In this document: positions 26,960 to 37,058 of the stretch, in pieces
How the letters are laid out: the number at the start of each line of letters is the position of its first letter
How positions within the stretch are numbered: position 1 is the stretch's first letter
NCBI RefSeq assembly: GCF_000425185.1
Contig: NZ_AULH01000016.1
Coordinates: forward strand, 92,677-156,676
DNA from: Pleomorphomonas koreensis DSM 23070
GTDB taxonomy: Bacteria > Pseudomonadota > Alphaproteobacteria > Rhizobiales > Pleomorphomonadaceae
Reading direction: 5' to 3'
Length of the DNA: 64,000 nucleotides
Notes under the pieces: generated by a model
Told to the model about the DNA's origin: nothing
Database searches by the model: none
The model's input: only the letters and a program-made list of their open reading frames with translations
Position numbers and translations under genes: made by a program

Positions 26960-28021
26960 ATGATGAAGCGACAATACCCAACGTTAGCCGAGGTCGCCAA
27001 GGTCGCCGGGGTTTCCCTGATGACGGCCTCGCGGGCGATCAACAACCGCCCGGGCGTTTCGCCGGAGAAGCGCGAGGACATCCTGCGCATCGCCGACGAG
27101 ATGGGTTACGTCGTCAACCGTGCTGCCCAGAAGCTCAGCGGCGCCCGCACCCGCATCATCGCCGTGGTGGCCGAGCTGCACACCCCGTTCACCAGCGATC
27201 TCGTGCTCGGCATGGGCGCGGTGGCGCGCGCCGCCGATTACGAGATGCTGGTCTATTCGCTGCCGGTCTGCGACCGCCGGCCGCCGGGTTCCATCCTCGA
27301 CCTGCTGCGCCAGATCGCCGACGGCGTCATCGTTATCCTGCCTTACGAGTCGGATTACCTGGAATCGGTGGTCTCGGCCCACATTCCCGTGGTGACCATC
27401 GAGCAGGGCGCCATTTCCGCCTTTCCGTCGGTCACCGCCGACAACTACCAGGGCGGCCGCTCGGCCCTGCAGCACCTGATCGAACTCGGCCACCGCCGCA
27501 TCGCCTTCATTTCCGGCAACGACCGCCTGACCTCGGCGCGCGACCGCCGCCGCGCCTATCGCGACGTGCTGGCCCAGGCGCGCCTGCCCTACGACCCCGA
27601 CCTCGAGGTAACCGGCGACTTCTCGCGCAAGAGCGGCTTCGAGGCGGCCAACAAGCTGTTGGCCCTGCCCGACCGTCCCACCGCCATCTTCGCCGCCAAC
27701 GACATTTCCGCCTACGGCGCCATCGCCGCCATCCGCGAAGCCGGCCTCAGCGTGCCCGGCGACATCTCGGTGGTCGGCTTCGACGACATCCCGATCGCCT
27801 CGCAGCTGCATCCGCAGCTCACCACCGTGCGCCAGCCCCTGCAGCAGATGGCCCGCGCCTCGGTCAACCTGCTGCTCGCCCTGGTCGCCGGGCTCGACGC
27901 CCCCTCCGAGCAGATCGTGCTGCCAACCCAGCTGATCGTCCGCGAATCGACGGTCGCGCTGCGTGGCCGCCGCCGCGCCGATGCCGCGACACGGACAGCC
28001 GCCGCGCCCTCGCTGCGCTGA
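26960..28021 (+). CDS. LacI-family regulator of the beta-glycoside importer
   Basis: This 353-aa protein has an N-terminal HTH and hinge (PTLAEVAKVAGVSLMTASRA, then INNRPGVSPEKREDIL, ending VNRAAQKLSG). The periplasmic-binding-protein-like sugar domain (IIAVVAELHTPFTSDL to GFDDIPIASQLHPQLTTV) follows. It is divergent from the importer operon, with 259 bp between starts that contain one strong operator. An oligosaccharide or product inducer is expected but not identifiable. ATG at 26960 and 26963 are equally possible, and no clear RBS is present. The C-terminal tail is Arg/Ala-rich and probably disordered. Confidence 0.9.
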   Translation: MMKRQYPTLAEVAKVAGVSLMTASRAINNRPGVSPEKREDILRIADEMGYVVNRAAQKLSGARTRIIAVVAELHTPFTSDLVLGMGAVARAADYEMLVYSLPVCDRRPPGSILDLLRQIADGVIVILPYESDYLESVVSAHIPVVTIEQGAISAFPSVTADNYQGGRSALQHLIELGHRRIAFISGNDRLTSARDRRRAYRDVLAQARLPYDPDLEVTGDFSRKSGFEAANKLLALPDRPTAIFAANDISAYGAIAAIREAGLSVPGDISVVGFDDIPIASQLHPQLTTVRQPLQQMARASVNLLLALVAGLDAPSEQIVLPTQLIVRESTVALRGRRRADAATRTAAAPSLR

Positions 28022-28106
28022 CCGATGCGACGAGACGGCGAAATCCAGAGAAAAGACACCTGAAAGGCGAGAAACGCCGCGGCGTCACATAACCGGTTGA
28101 AAAGAT

Positions 28107-28182
28107 TGGTGGGCCCGGCAGGACTCGAACCTGCAACCAGACCGTTATGAGCGGCCGGCTCTAACCATTGAGCTACAGGCCC
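28107..28182 (-). tRNA. tRNA-Ile (CAU anticodon, lysidine type)
   Basis: The minus strand folds as a 76-nt cloverleaf with encoded CCA. Acceptor GGGCCTG pairs with CGGGCCC, the D-arm has GCTC/GAGC, the anticodon stem is GGCCG/CGGTC, and the T-arm has GGTTCGAGTCC. The loop CTCATAA has anticodon CAU. The acceptor and anticodon arms resemble the AUA-decoding tRNA-Ile2, whose C34 becomes lysidine through TilS, rather than elongator or initiator tRNA-Met. No integrase or duplicated 3' end is nearby, so it is not acting as an attachment site. Confidence 0.9.
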
Positions 28183-28403
28183 ATCGGCGGGCGCCATCCT
28201 TAACGAAAAAGGCGGCGGCGCCGGGTGCGGCTCGCGGGTTGTGCCAGAAAACCAGGGCCTGCTCAAGAGCTTGCCGGTGGCACGAGCGCGTTACATTCAC
28301 CTTTCGGCTGCTGGTCCGCCTCTTGAAACTGCCCCAATCGTCGGTGATTGTCGTTTCTCCAAAGCCGCGTGGACATGCGCGGCTGCAACCTACGGAGACC
28401 GAG

Positions 28404-29132
28404 ATGATCGCCTTCACCCGCCCGCTCCTTGCCGCCGCCGGCCTCGTGCTGCTGCCCGCCATGGCCTTCGCCGCCGACGCCGCGACGGCGACGCTGACCC
28501 TTTCGGCCGATGGCGTCGTCAGCGCCACTCCGGATACGGCGATCGTGTCGCTCGGCGTGGTGCAGGAAGCGGAGACCGCCGATGCGGCGCTCGGCGCCAA
28601 CAATACGGCGATGAATAAGACGCTGGCCGCGCTGAAGGACGCCGGCGTCGCCGATCGCGACATCGCCACCTCCAGCTTCACCATCGATCCGGTGCTGGTC
28701 TATCCGCCGCAGAAGGCCGATGGCACGCAGGAAGCGCCGAAGATCACCGGCTATCGCGTCTCCAACGCCGTCACCGTCAAGCTGCGCGACATCGCCAAAG
28801 CCGGCGGCCTGCTCGACAAGGTGATCCGTGTTGGCGCCAACGAGGTGCGCGGCGTCAGCTTCACCGTCGACGATCAGGACAGCCTGATGGACGAGGCCCG
28901 CGTCGCCGCCATGAAGACGCTGGAGACGCGCGCCGAACTCTACGCCAAGACCGGCGGCTTCACGCTGAAGCGCATCCTCGCCGTCTCCGAGGGTGCCCAG
29001 GACCGCCCGCCCGTGCCGATGATGATGGCCAAGGCGGCGTCGATGGCCGACGCCGTACCGTTCGCCGCCGGCGAGCAGGACATCCGCGCCACCGTCAACA
29101 TCACCTGGGAGATCGAGCCGGCGGCCAGGTAA
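28404..29132 (+). CDS. Periplasmic SIMPL-domain (DUF541) protein
   Basis: This 242-aa protein has a signal peptide (MIAFTRPLLAAAGLVLLPAM, cleavage after AFA). The SIMPL domain follows, with the usual TLTLSADGVVSATPDTAIVS, DIATSSFTIDPVLVYPP and GYRVSNAVTVKLRDI. Relatives include Brucella BP26/Omp28, which forms oligomeric rings in the periplasm, and E. coli YggE, linked to oxidative stress; the molecular role is unsettled. The ATG at 28404 is preceded by GGAGACCGAG; frames starting further left lack a signal peptide. It stands alone between the tRNA and the thioesterase gene. Confidence 0.88.
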   Translation: MIAFTRPLLAAAGLVLLPAMAFAADAATATLTLSADGVVSATPDTAIVSLGVVQEAETADAALGANNTAMNKTLAALKDAGVADRDIATSSFTIDPVLVYPPQKADGTQEAPKITGYRVSNAVTVKLRDIAKAGGLLDKVIRVGANEVRGVSFTVDDQDSLMDEARVAAMKTLETRAELYAKTGGFTLKRILAVSEGAQDRPPVPMMMAKAASMADAVPFAAGEQDIRATVNITWEIEPAAR

Positions 29133-29268
29133 GGCGACGGGCGCCCCGTCGGCGGTCCCTGGAAAGGTCCGCCGATAGTCCTGCGCGGATTTCTCGTGCC
29201 CTCGGCGCGACCGGGAAATCCGCAATGGCTGCGGCGCGCCGAGACGCCGGCATCCTCGCAAGTTTGCA

Positions 29269-29682
29269 TCAGGTCCCGGCCGGCGGATCGACCGGCCGGG
29301 GCCGTCCGGCGTCGTCGATCGCCACATAGGTGAACTCGCCTTCGGTCACCTTCTCGTGCAGGTCGGAGATGAAGCGGCGCACCCAGACCTCGATGCGGAT
29401 GTGCATCGAGCTGCGGCCGACGCGGACGATATCGGTGTAGGCGCAGAGAATATCGCCCACCTTCACCGGCCGGTGAAACACCATGGCGTTGACGGCCACC
29501 GTCACCACGCGGCCGCCGCAGCGCTGCACGGCGGCCATGCCGCCGGCCGAATCCATCTGGCTCATCAGCCAGCCGCCGAAGATGTCGCCGTTGGCGTTGG
29601 TGTCGGCCGGCATGGCGATGGTGCGGATGGCAAGCTCGCCGCGCGGCCGATCGGCGTCCACCGCCTCGACCTCGATGGTCAT
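29269..29682 (-). CDS. Acyl-CoA thioesterase, YciA-type hotdog enzyme
   Basis: This 137-aa single-hotdog cytoplasmic thioesterase hydrolyses acyl-CoA to free acid and CoA. The catalytic block is PADTNANGDIFGGWLMSQMD, with the Asp of NGDIFGG, followed by VNAMVFHRPVKVGDILCAY and IRIEVWVRR. The length matches YciA. The ATG (29682) overlaps the stop of the HlyU-like gene by 4 nt, so the two are translationally coupled. A longer frame upstream runs through that gene and is rejected. Confidence 0.9.
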   Translation of the reverse strand: MTIEVEAVDADRPRGELAIRTIAMPADTNANGDIFGGWLMSQMDSAGGMAAVQRCGGRVVTVAVNAMVFHRPVKVGDILCAYTDIVRVGRSSMHIRIEVWVRRFISDLHEKVTEGEFTYVAIDDAGRPRPVDPPAGT

Positions 29683-29963
29683 TGGAAGACCGAGCGGCCC
29701 AACTGGTCGACGATCAGCCGCCCCTTCTCGAAGGCCATCTCCCGCGCCTGCTCGACGTCGGAGAATTTGTCGGCGCGGATGAAGCGGTGCTCGCGGACGA
29801 CGCCGTCCTCCTCGAGGCTGACCACGCCGCAGAGCTGCCACTGCCCCTCGGCCTTGAAGGGCGTCGCGGCGATCTTGAAGCCCTTGTAGTCCTGCGTCTC
29901 GGCCGGCTTCTCCGCCGCGGGCGCGCTATCCCCGAGGCCGAACAGCTTTTTCAGGAACGACAT
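29679..29963 (-). CDS. HlyU-family small protein
   Basis: This is a 94-aa protein with a short amphipathic N-terminus (MSFLKKLFGLG) and a Pro/Ala/Glu linker. The HlyU domain then reads YKGFKIAATPFKAEGQWQLCGVVSL, VVREHRFIRADKFSDVEQA, and ends RLIVDQLGRSVF. The name derives from a pairing with Vibrio HlyU, but in alphaproteobacteria the function is unproven and the fold does not show a winged-helix motif to the eye. AGGAGGT precedes the ATG. It is translationally coupled to the YciA-type thioesterase, which is the only functional clue. Confidence 0.8.
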   Translation of the reverse strand: MSFLKKLFGLGDSAPAAEKPAETQDYKGFKIAATPFKAEGQWQLCGVVSLEEDGVVREHRFIRADKFSDVEQAREMAFEKGRLIVDQLGRSVFQ

Positions 29964-30042
29964 GGACTTACCTCCTTGTTGGCATATCCCAAGGAATAGA
30001 GCGGCAGCTCCGGAAGGGCAAGGCGACGAGCGCTCCCTCTGC

Positions 30043-30396
30043 TCAGTAATACTCTATGTAGGTCTCGTTCAGAACGACCCGCAGGACCCGATAGGCGTAA
30101 AGAATCGACGCAAGTCCAAGTGTGACGATGATCAGCAGAAGCCAGATGATCACATGCCCGATGGACGAGCCGACGCCGAACTGGCAGTTCAGGCGGCCAA
30201 CCGGCTGGCCTTGCGCGTTCAGCAGCTCGGTCTTGTTCAGGACCGCGCGATTCAGGAAGTAGGGAAAGAACACCAGGGCGATGCCCAGCGTCACGATGGT
30301 CAGCACGATCCACAATATGGCACCGCCGATCGCATCGACCGTCCCGAAGTTGCAGCGAAGACGCCCGATTCGCGTCGTTCCGGCCAGATCGCCCAT
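30043..30396 (-). CDS. Small membrane protein with internal duplication (unknown)
   Basis: This is a 117-aa protein with two similar halves. Unit 1 is RLRCNFGTVDAIGGAILWIV... then LTIVTLGIALVFFPYFLNRAVLNKTEL. Unit 2 is RLNCQFGVGSSIGHVIIWLL... then LIIVTLGLASILYAYRVLRVVLNETYI. Each unit has a polar NCxFG-like strand, one long hydrophobic stretch and an R..LN.T exit motif, reminiscent of DUF898/DUF6693-type proteins; the family assignment is uncertain. GGAGGT favours the ATG at 30396 over those at 30399 and 30408. It stands alone between rpoD and the HlyU-like gene. Confidence 0.7.
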   Translation of the reverse strand: MGDLAGTTRIGRLRCNFGTVDAIGGAILWIVLTIVTLGIALVFFPYFLNRAVLNKTELLNAQGQPVGRLNCQFGVGSSIGHVIIWLLLIIVTLGLASILYAYRVLRVVLNETYIEYY

Positions 30397-30552
30397 CATC
30401 ACCTCCACATGCGTTCCAGACCCATCGCACGCCTTTAGCGGCGAGTCGAGCCGGCGTCCGCCAGTCCCGGAGAGCAGATCACAAGGCGGGAAGTGACATG
30501 CGCGACTTCCATGCCCAAGCGGTTCGCAGCAGCGAGGCAGGTGCCGCCCGTC

Positions 30553-30585
30553 AATAACAAAACGGCGGACCTTGCGGCCCGCCGT
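30553..30585 (-). terminator. Rho-independent terminator of rpoD
   Basis: On the minus strand a 10-bp stem with one mismatch (30585-30576 with 30571-30562) closes on a GCAA tetraloop. TTTTGTTATT follows to 30553. It starts 25 nt after the rpoD stop. Confidence 0.88.
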
Positions 30586-30609
30586 CCCGATTTCGCTGGA
30601 GATGCTTCC

Positions 30610-32622
<2,013 letters not shown>

Positions 32623-32801
32623 AGTCATCTCCGCCGTCCGCCGGGCGCCTGACGCCTGCGCCTGCCTGTCGATCAAACGCGCCGCGGGACCAAAAGGTCC
32701 CGGCCCGCAGATCGCGCTACCAATAGGGTTGAGGCATTAAGCCCGACTTAACCCTGTCGCTCCCGCAAAGCGCACGGCATCCGTCAGGCCATAGCCAAAT
32801 G

Positions 32802-32823
32802 GGCGGGCCGTTGCCGACCCGCC
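32802..32823. terminator. GC hairpin between dnaG and rpoD
   Basis: GGCGGG (32802-32807) pairs with CCCGCC (32818-32823). Read on the minus strand, CATTT follows the stem, a poor T tract. It could attenuate dnaG transcription or stabilise the dnaG 3' end. The rest of the 358-bp interval (32623-32980) shows no gene. Confidence 0.35.
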
Positions 32824-32980
32824 GAAAATCCCCGGAAAGGGTTATTTAGCGGCGCAAACGGATTCCGCAAGGGTGATTCGGATGGGAATGTGGTGATTCG
32901 GGATGATTCGCCTTGGCGGACGGCGGCTTCCGGCGCGCCGGCCGGGCCGGCCGGCAACGCGGCAAGCGCGGAATTGCCGG

Positions 32981-34966
32981 CTATTTCCAGAGCGCCGGCT
33001 GCGACGACGGGCCGCCGGTGGTGGCATCGCGGATGGCCTTGGCTTCCTCGGCCAGTTCCTGCTCGCGGCGAGACAGTTCCTCGCGGCGGCGGTTGAGGTC
33101 GCGCGTCAGCTCGTAGATGTAGGCAGCGACGCTCTCGTCGGTCTCCGCCGTCACCGTCTTCATGTCGCGCTCGATGTCGGCGGCCAGCGCCCTCAGCGAC
33201 AGCCGCTCGACCAGCAGATCGAGGCAGGTCTCGACGAAGCTCTCCGGCGGGTGGAAGCGCAGGATCGGCAGCCGTTCGCGCAGCTTGTGGCCGCGGCCGA
33301 TGCTGACGCCGTCGTCGCGCTTCACCTCGTCGCCGTGCACCTCGTTGAGCACGAAGTAGAAGCGGGCGTCGAGCCGCTCGTAGAAGCCGGACACCTGATC
33401 GGCGTCGAAGTCGACGGCGATGCGGTAGAGCGCCCGCTTGAAGTCCTCGAGCGCCGCCACGTGGAAGTCGAGCCGGGCCAGCCGCTCCATGTTGGCCTCG
33501 TAGAGGTCGGGATATTCGACGGCGAGGCCGAGCAGCACCCGTTCGATGTTGGCGAGATCCGGCTCGCTCGGCGGCCTGAGTTCGGCGGCGACGGCAAGGC
33601 CCTGCCCGTCACGGCGCTCGCCGCTCCGGAAGTCGCCCCTGTGGTCTCCCCGGCCCTCGCCGCCCCGGCCGCGCCGGTCGCGGCTCCAGAACAGCTCCGA
33701 CAGGTTGACGCGGAGCGCCAGGCGATAGCGCCGCGCCACCCGCTCATCCTTGATCTGGCGGACCAGCTCGTCGATGCGTGCTTCGAGCGCCGCCTTGCGC
33801 TCGGGCGTATCGACGCGGGCATCCGAAGCCTCGCGGTCCCACAGCACCTCGGACAGCGGCCGCGCCTTGGCCACCTCGGCGAGGAAGGCGTCGGCGCCGC
33901 CGGTCCGGATGATGTCGTCGGGATCCTGGCCGCCCGGCAGGAAGCAGAAGTTGAAGGAATAGCCGCTCCTGAGCTGCGGCAGGATGCGGTCGATCGCCCG
34001 GTGGGCGGCGGACACGCCGGCCTTGTCGCCGTCGAAGCAGATCACCGGCTCGGCGGCGAAGCGCCACAGGCGGGCGATATGGTCCTCGGTGAAGGCGGTG
34101 CCGAGGGCGGCGGTGACGTTGCGGATGCCGGCCTGGTAGACCGAGATGGCGTCCATGTAGCCTTCGGTGACGATGATCGTCCCCGACTTGTGCGCCGCCT
34201 CGCGCGCCCGGTGGACGTTGAACAGCATCGTCCCCTTGTGGAACAGCGGCGTCTCCGGCGAATTGAGATACTTGGGCTGCCCCTCCGGATCGAGCGTGCG
34301 GCCGCCGAAGGCGACGACGCGGCCGCGCTCGTCGTGGATGGGGATCATCAGCCGGCCGCGGAATCGGTCGTAGGAGGATCTGTTGTCCTCGGGCTTGATC
34401 AACAGGCCGGCGGCGACGCCGGTCTCCTCCTTGACGCCGTTCTGGATCAGGTGGCGCTTCAGGGCGTCGCGCTCGTCGGGCGCGTAGCCGAAGCGGAATT
34501 CGATCGACGTCTTCTCCAGGATGCCGCGCCGCAGCATGTAGTCGCGGGCCGGCTTGCCCTCGGGCGAGCGCAGCTTCTGCTCGAAGAACTTGGCGGCGAT
34601 CTCGCAGGCGCCGGCGAGGTCGACGCGCACCGCCTCGCGCTCGCGGTCGCGCGGGTCGGGTTTCGGGAGCGGCACGCCGGCCTCCTCGGCCAGCCGCTCG
34701 ACGGCCTCCGGGAAGGTCAGCCCCTCGGTCTCGGTCAGGAACTTGAAGTGGTCGCCGGTCGCCCCGCAGCCGAAGCAGTGGTAGATGCCGCGCCGGTCGT
34801 CGCAGTGGAAGGACGACGTCTTCTCCTTGTGGAACGGGCAGCAGGCCCAGAAGTCGCCGCGCGCCGGCTGGCTCTTGCGCTTGTCGAAGGTGACGCGCCG
34901 CCCCACCACCTGGCTGATCGGCAGGCGGGCGCGGATCTGGTCGAGGAGGGAGGGCTCGAAGCGCAT
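32981..34966 (-). CDS. dnaG: DNA primase DnaG
   Basis: This 661-aa enzyme synthesises RNA primers at the replication fork. The zinc-binding domain has C43-x2-H46 and C64-x2-C67 (CCPFH ... HCFGCG). The RNA polymerase core includes YDRFRGRLMIPIHDERGRVVAFGGR, the TOPRIM glutamate motif VTEGYMDAI, and the metal site ICFDGDKAG. The C-terminal DnaB-interacting helical domain begins around 450, after an Arg/Gly-rich linker (RDRRGRGGEGRGDHRGD) that is longer than in E. coli. The length is typical for alphaproteobacteria. It precedes rpoD on the minus strand and follows the AraC gene by 25 bp. Confidence 0.96.
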   Translation of the reverse strand: MRFEPSLLDQIRARLPISQVVGRRVTFDKRKSQPARGDFWACCPFHKEKTSSFHCDDRRGIYHCFGCGATGDHFKFLTETEGLTFPEAVERLAEEAGVPLPKPDPRDREREAVRVDLAGACEIAAKFFEQKLRSPEGKPARDYMLRRGILEKTSIEFRFGYAPDERDALKRHLIQNGVKEETGVAAGLLIKPEDNRSSYDRFRGRLMIPIHDERGRVVAFGGRTLDPEGQPKYLNSPETPLFHKGTMLFNVHRAREAAHKSGTIIVTEGYMDAISVYQAGIRNVTAALGTAFTEDHIARLWRFAAEPVICFDGDKAGVSAAHRAIDRILPQLRSGYSFNFCFLPGGQDPDDIIRTGGADAFLAEVAKARPLSEVLWDREASDARVDTPERKAALEARIDELVRQIKDERVARRYRLALRVNLSELFWSRDRRGRGGEGRGDHRGDFRSGERRDGQGLAVAAELRPPSEPDLANIERVLLGLAVEYPDLYEANMERLARLDFHVAALEDFKRALYRIAVDFDADQVSGFYERLDARFYFVLNEVHGDEVKRDDGVSIGRGHKLRERLPILRFHPPESFVETCLDLLVERLSLRALAADIERDMKTVTAETDESVAAYIYELTRDLNRRREELSRREQELAEEAKAIRDATTGGPSSQPALWK

Positions 34967-34991
34967 GGTCGACTTATAGTCGGAGCGAGGA

Positions 34992-35822
34992 TCATCGCAA
35001 AGCGACGATCGCCGGCGCTGGCGCGCCGAGCCCGCCGTCGTCGCGGATCTTGCGGCGGAAGGCGGCCGGCGTCAGGCCGTAGACCGACTTGAACTGCCGG
35101 TGGAAGTGGCTGAGGTTGGCAAAGCCGGCCGCAAAGGCCGCCTCGGCCACCGAGGCGTCGCCCGACGCCATCAGCCCGGCCGCCCGTTCGAGCCGCCGCC
35201 GGTTGCAGTGGCCGACGAAGCTGAGGCCGGTGTGGCGGCGGAACTCCCGCGACAACAGGCTGCGCGACATGCCGAATCGGCTCGCCGCCGCCTCCAGCGT
35301 CACCGCCTCGTCGAGATGCTCGTCGAGCCAGGCGACGAGCGCCGCCAGCCGCCCGTCATAGGCGCCGGCCGGAACGAGCGCCGACCGCTCGACATGCCGC
35401 GCCAGCAGCAGGCCGAGCGTCGCCCAGTCGCCGAGCGCGGCAACGTCATCCAGTCCTTCCCGCAGGCTTGCCGCCAGGGTGAGCAGCGCCGCCGGATCGG
35501 CGTGCCCCGCCTGCGTCAGGCGGCCGCCGGTCGCCGGCAGCCGTCCGATGAGCTGCGGCGACAGGAAGGCGTTGGCGTCGGACAGCGTGAAGCAGACCAG
35601 CCGGACGCGGATCGTCTCGCCGGCGACCACCGAAAAGCGATGCTCCCGGCCGGGCGGCACCAGCAGCGTGTCGCCGGTCCGGAGCGGCCAGTTGCCGTCC
35701 CGGGTCGACAGCGCGCCGCCGGCCATCAGCACGGCGACGAACTCGTAGACATCGTGGCCGTGCCAGGGCGAGGATTCCGAAAGCTGCGCGTCGAGACACC
35801 ACATTCTTGGCCGATCGTACAT
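34992..35822 (-). CDS. AraC-family regulator
   Basis: This 276-aa activator-type protein has an N-terminal cupin-like sensor domain (WHGHDVYEFVAVLMAGGALS, GDTLLVPPGREHRFSVV). A C-terminal double HTH follows: VTLEAAASRFGMSRSLLSREF for the first, then ASVAEAAFAAGFANLSHFHRQFKSVYG, then LTPAAFRRK. The ATG at 35822 lacks a good RBS, and an ATG six codons later is also possible. It is divergent from the membrane protein/GPx pair with about 95 bp between starts, which makes that pair a plausible target. Confidence 0.88.
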   Translation of the reverse strand: MYDRPRMWCLDAQLSESSPWHGHDVYEFVAVLMAGGALSTRDGNWPLRTGDTLLVPPGREHRFSVVAGETIRVRLVCFTLSDANAFLSPQLIGRLPATGGRLTQAGHADPAALLTLAASLREGLDDVAALGDWATLGLLLARHVERSALVPAGAYDGRLAALVAWLDEHLDEAVTLEAAASRFGMSRSLLSREFRRHTGLSFVGHCNRRRLERAAGLMASGDASVAEAAFAAGFANLSHFHRQFKSVYGLTPAAFRRKIRDDGGLGAPAPAIVALR

Positions 35823-35916
35823 ATTTGCGCGGCGTTTTGCGAAGACGCCAGCATCGTGAGTAGGATAACATCCTTCTTCACGGATAGCGAATCCACATAT
35901 CGCCCAGGGAGCGCCG

Positions 35917-36297
35917 ATGTACACCGCCCTTTATGAAGCTCACCGCGGCTTTGCCATGCTCGGCTGCCTTACCACGGTCCTGTGGGCCGCCTTCGCCCTG
36001 ATCCCGACGTTGCAGCGCCGGCCGCCGTCCCGCCTGTGGCGGCCGTTCTACATCTCCGCCATGGCGACCACCGGCCTGTCCGGCGTCACCGGCCTCGTCA
36101 TCCTGTGGTACGGCGCCTTTCTGACCTTCGTCTTCCCCTGGCTCGGCCTCGTCGCCGTGGCGCTGCACGGCGTCGCCGGCGTGCGCGGCCGCAAGGCGCT
36201 CGCCGTCGGCGCCGCCGGAACGCTCGCCGCCGCCGTCATCGTCCAGATCGTCACACTGGTCGTCATCTACGGCCTGATGACGGTCAAGCCCTTCTGA
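35917..36297 (+). CDS. Small integral membrane protein (unknown)
   Basis: This 126-aa protein has four hydrophobic segments (about 13-33, 48-66, 68-88, 98-122). It begins MYTALYEAHRGFAMLGCLTT and ends IYGLMTVKPF. No family is recognised with confidence. GGGAG precedes the ATG. Its gene is followed after 14 bp by the glutathione peroxidase gene, so the two are almost certainly co-transcribed. A His, a Cys and several Tyr/Trp lie in or near membrane segments, but no redox motif (CxxC) is present. Confidence 0.75.
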   Translation: MYTALYEAHRGFAMLGCLTTVLWAAFALIPTLQRRPPSRLWRPFYISAMATTGLSGVTGLVILWYGAFLTFVFPWLGLVAVALHGVAGVRGRKALAVGAAGTLAAAVIVQIVTLVVIYGLMTVKPF

Positions 36298-36311
36298 GGA
36301 AAGAACCGCAC

Positions 36312-36860
36312 ATGACCGACCAATCCCTGTTCGACCTGCCGCTGACGACGCTCGACGGCGCCCCCGCCACGCTCGCCGCCTGGCGCGGCAAGGTGCTGCT
36401 CGTCGTCAACACCGCCTCCAAATGCGGCCTGACGCCGCAATACGACGGCCTCGTCGCGCTCTATAGTCGCTACAAGGACCGCGGCCTCGAAGTGCTCGGC
36501 TTCCCGGCCAACGACTTCGCCGGCCAGGAGCCGGGCAGCGACGCCGAGATCGCCACCTTCTGCTCGGCCACCTTCGGCGTCGACTTCCCGATGTTCTCCA
36601 AGATCGCGGTGACCGGCGAGGGCAAGCACCCGCTCTACGCCGCGCTGACGGCCGCAAGGCCCGAAGCCCGCGCCCTGCCCGGCGCCGACTTTCGCGCCGC
36701 GCTGCACGGCTACGGCATCACCCCGACCGAGCCGCCGGACGTGCTCTGGAACTTCGAGAAGTTCCTGATCGGCCGCGACGGCAAGGTCATCGACCGCTTC
36801 TCGCCCGACACCCCGCCCGAGGCCGACATCATCGTCGAGGCGATCGAAAAGGCGCTGTGA
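36312..36860 (+). CDS. Glutathione peroxidase-family protein (BtuE-like)
   Basis: This 182-aa thioredoxin-fold peroxidase reduces hydroperoxides with glutathione or thioredoxin. The peroxidatic Cys38 is in VVNTASKCGLTPQY, and the conserved Trp is in WNFEKFLI. In the second motif, usually FPCNQFGGQEPG, it has FPANDFAGQEPG (64-75), so the second Cys is Ala and the catalytic-tetrad Gln is replaced by Asp68. I believe this variation occurs in other alphaproteobacterial members, but it could alter catalysis. It is cytoplasmic with no signal peptide, and is the second gene of the pair with the membrane protein. Confidence 0.9.
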   Translation: MTDQSLFDLPLTTLDGAPATLAAWRGKVLLVVNTASKCGLTPQYDGLVALYSRYKDRGLEVLGFPANDFAGQEPGSDAEIATFCSATFGVDFPMFSKIAVTGEGKHPLYAALTAARPEARALPGADFRAALHGYGITPTEPPDVLWNFEKFLIGRDGKVIDRFSPDTPPEADIIVEAIEKAL

Positions 36861-36881
36861 GGCGGCTTGGCGGGATGCTTG

Positions 36882-36906
36882 ATTTATAGCACCGAGTGCT
36901 ATAAAT
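36882..36906 (+). promoter_or_regulatory. 25-bp palindromic operator/promoter of the toxin-antitoxin operon
   Basis: ATTTATAGCAC (36882-36892) and GTGCTATAAAT (36896-36906) are perfect 11-bp arms around CGA. TATAAA (36900-36905) within the right arm can be the -10, with TTGATT (36879-36884) as a -35 at a short 15-bp spacing. Binding by the HTH antitoxin, with autorepression, is the expected arrangement. Confidence 0.75.
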
Positions 36907-36965
36907 TCGGCTTGCTTACGAAAGTGAGCATGACCCGATTGGGCGCCACACCAACGGAGAGCGAA

Positions 36966-37058
36966 ATGATACGATCTCGTTGCCCAATTGGAATCGTCAC
37001 TAATGCGAGTCCTCAAATCTCCCGAGTTCGCCAAGCGGGCGGGCAGGTTCAGTCTTGA
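36966..37058 (+). CDS. Possible leader peptide overlapping the toxin start
   Basis: GGAGAG sits at good distance before an ATG at 36966 that opens 30 codons (MIRSRCPIGIVTNASPQISR, then VRQAGGQVQS). It overlaps the toxin start codon at 37003 in another frame. The toxin itself has no clear Shine-Dalgarno, so translation of this leader may control toxin initiation. No conserved domain is seen, and it may be untranslated. Confidence 0.3.
   Translation: MIRSRCPIGIVTNASPQISRVRQAGGQVQS

Noticed and set aside
28107..28182. tRNA-Met or integration site reading of the CAU tRNA
   Set aside because: Acceptor and anticodon arms fit tRNA-Ile2 better. No integrase, no repeated tRNA 3' end and no compositional break nearby.
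35982..36311. Upstream extension of the glutathione peroxidase frame
   Set aside because: It overlaps the membrane protein gene in another frame, and the family N-terminus fits the ATG at 36312.
36867..37058. 63-codon frame beginning inside the TA operator region
   Set aside because: Its start lies before the likely promoter. Only the last 30 codons follow a credible RBS and are listed as a possible leader.
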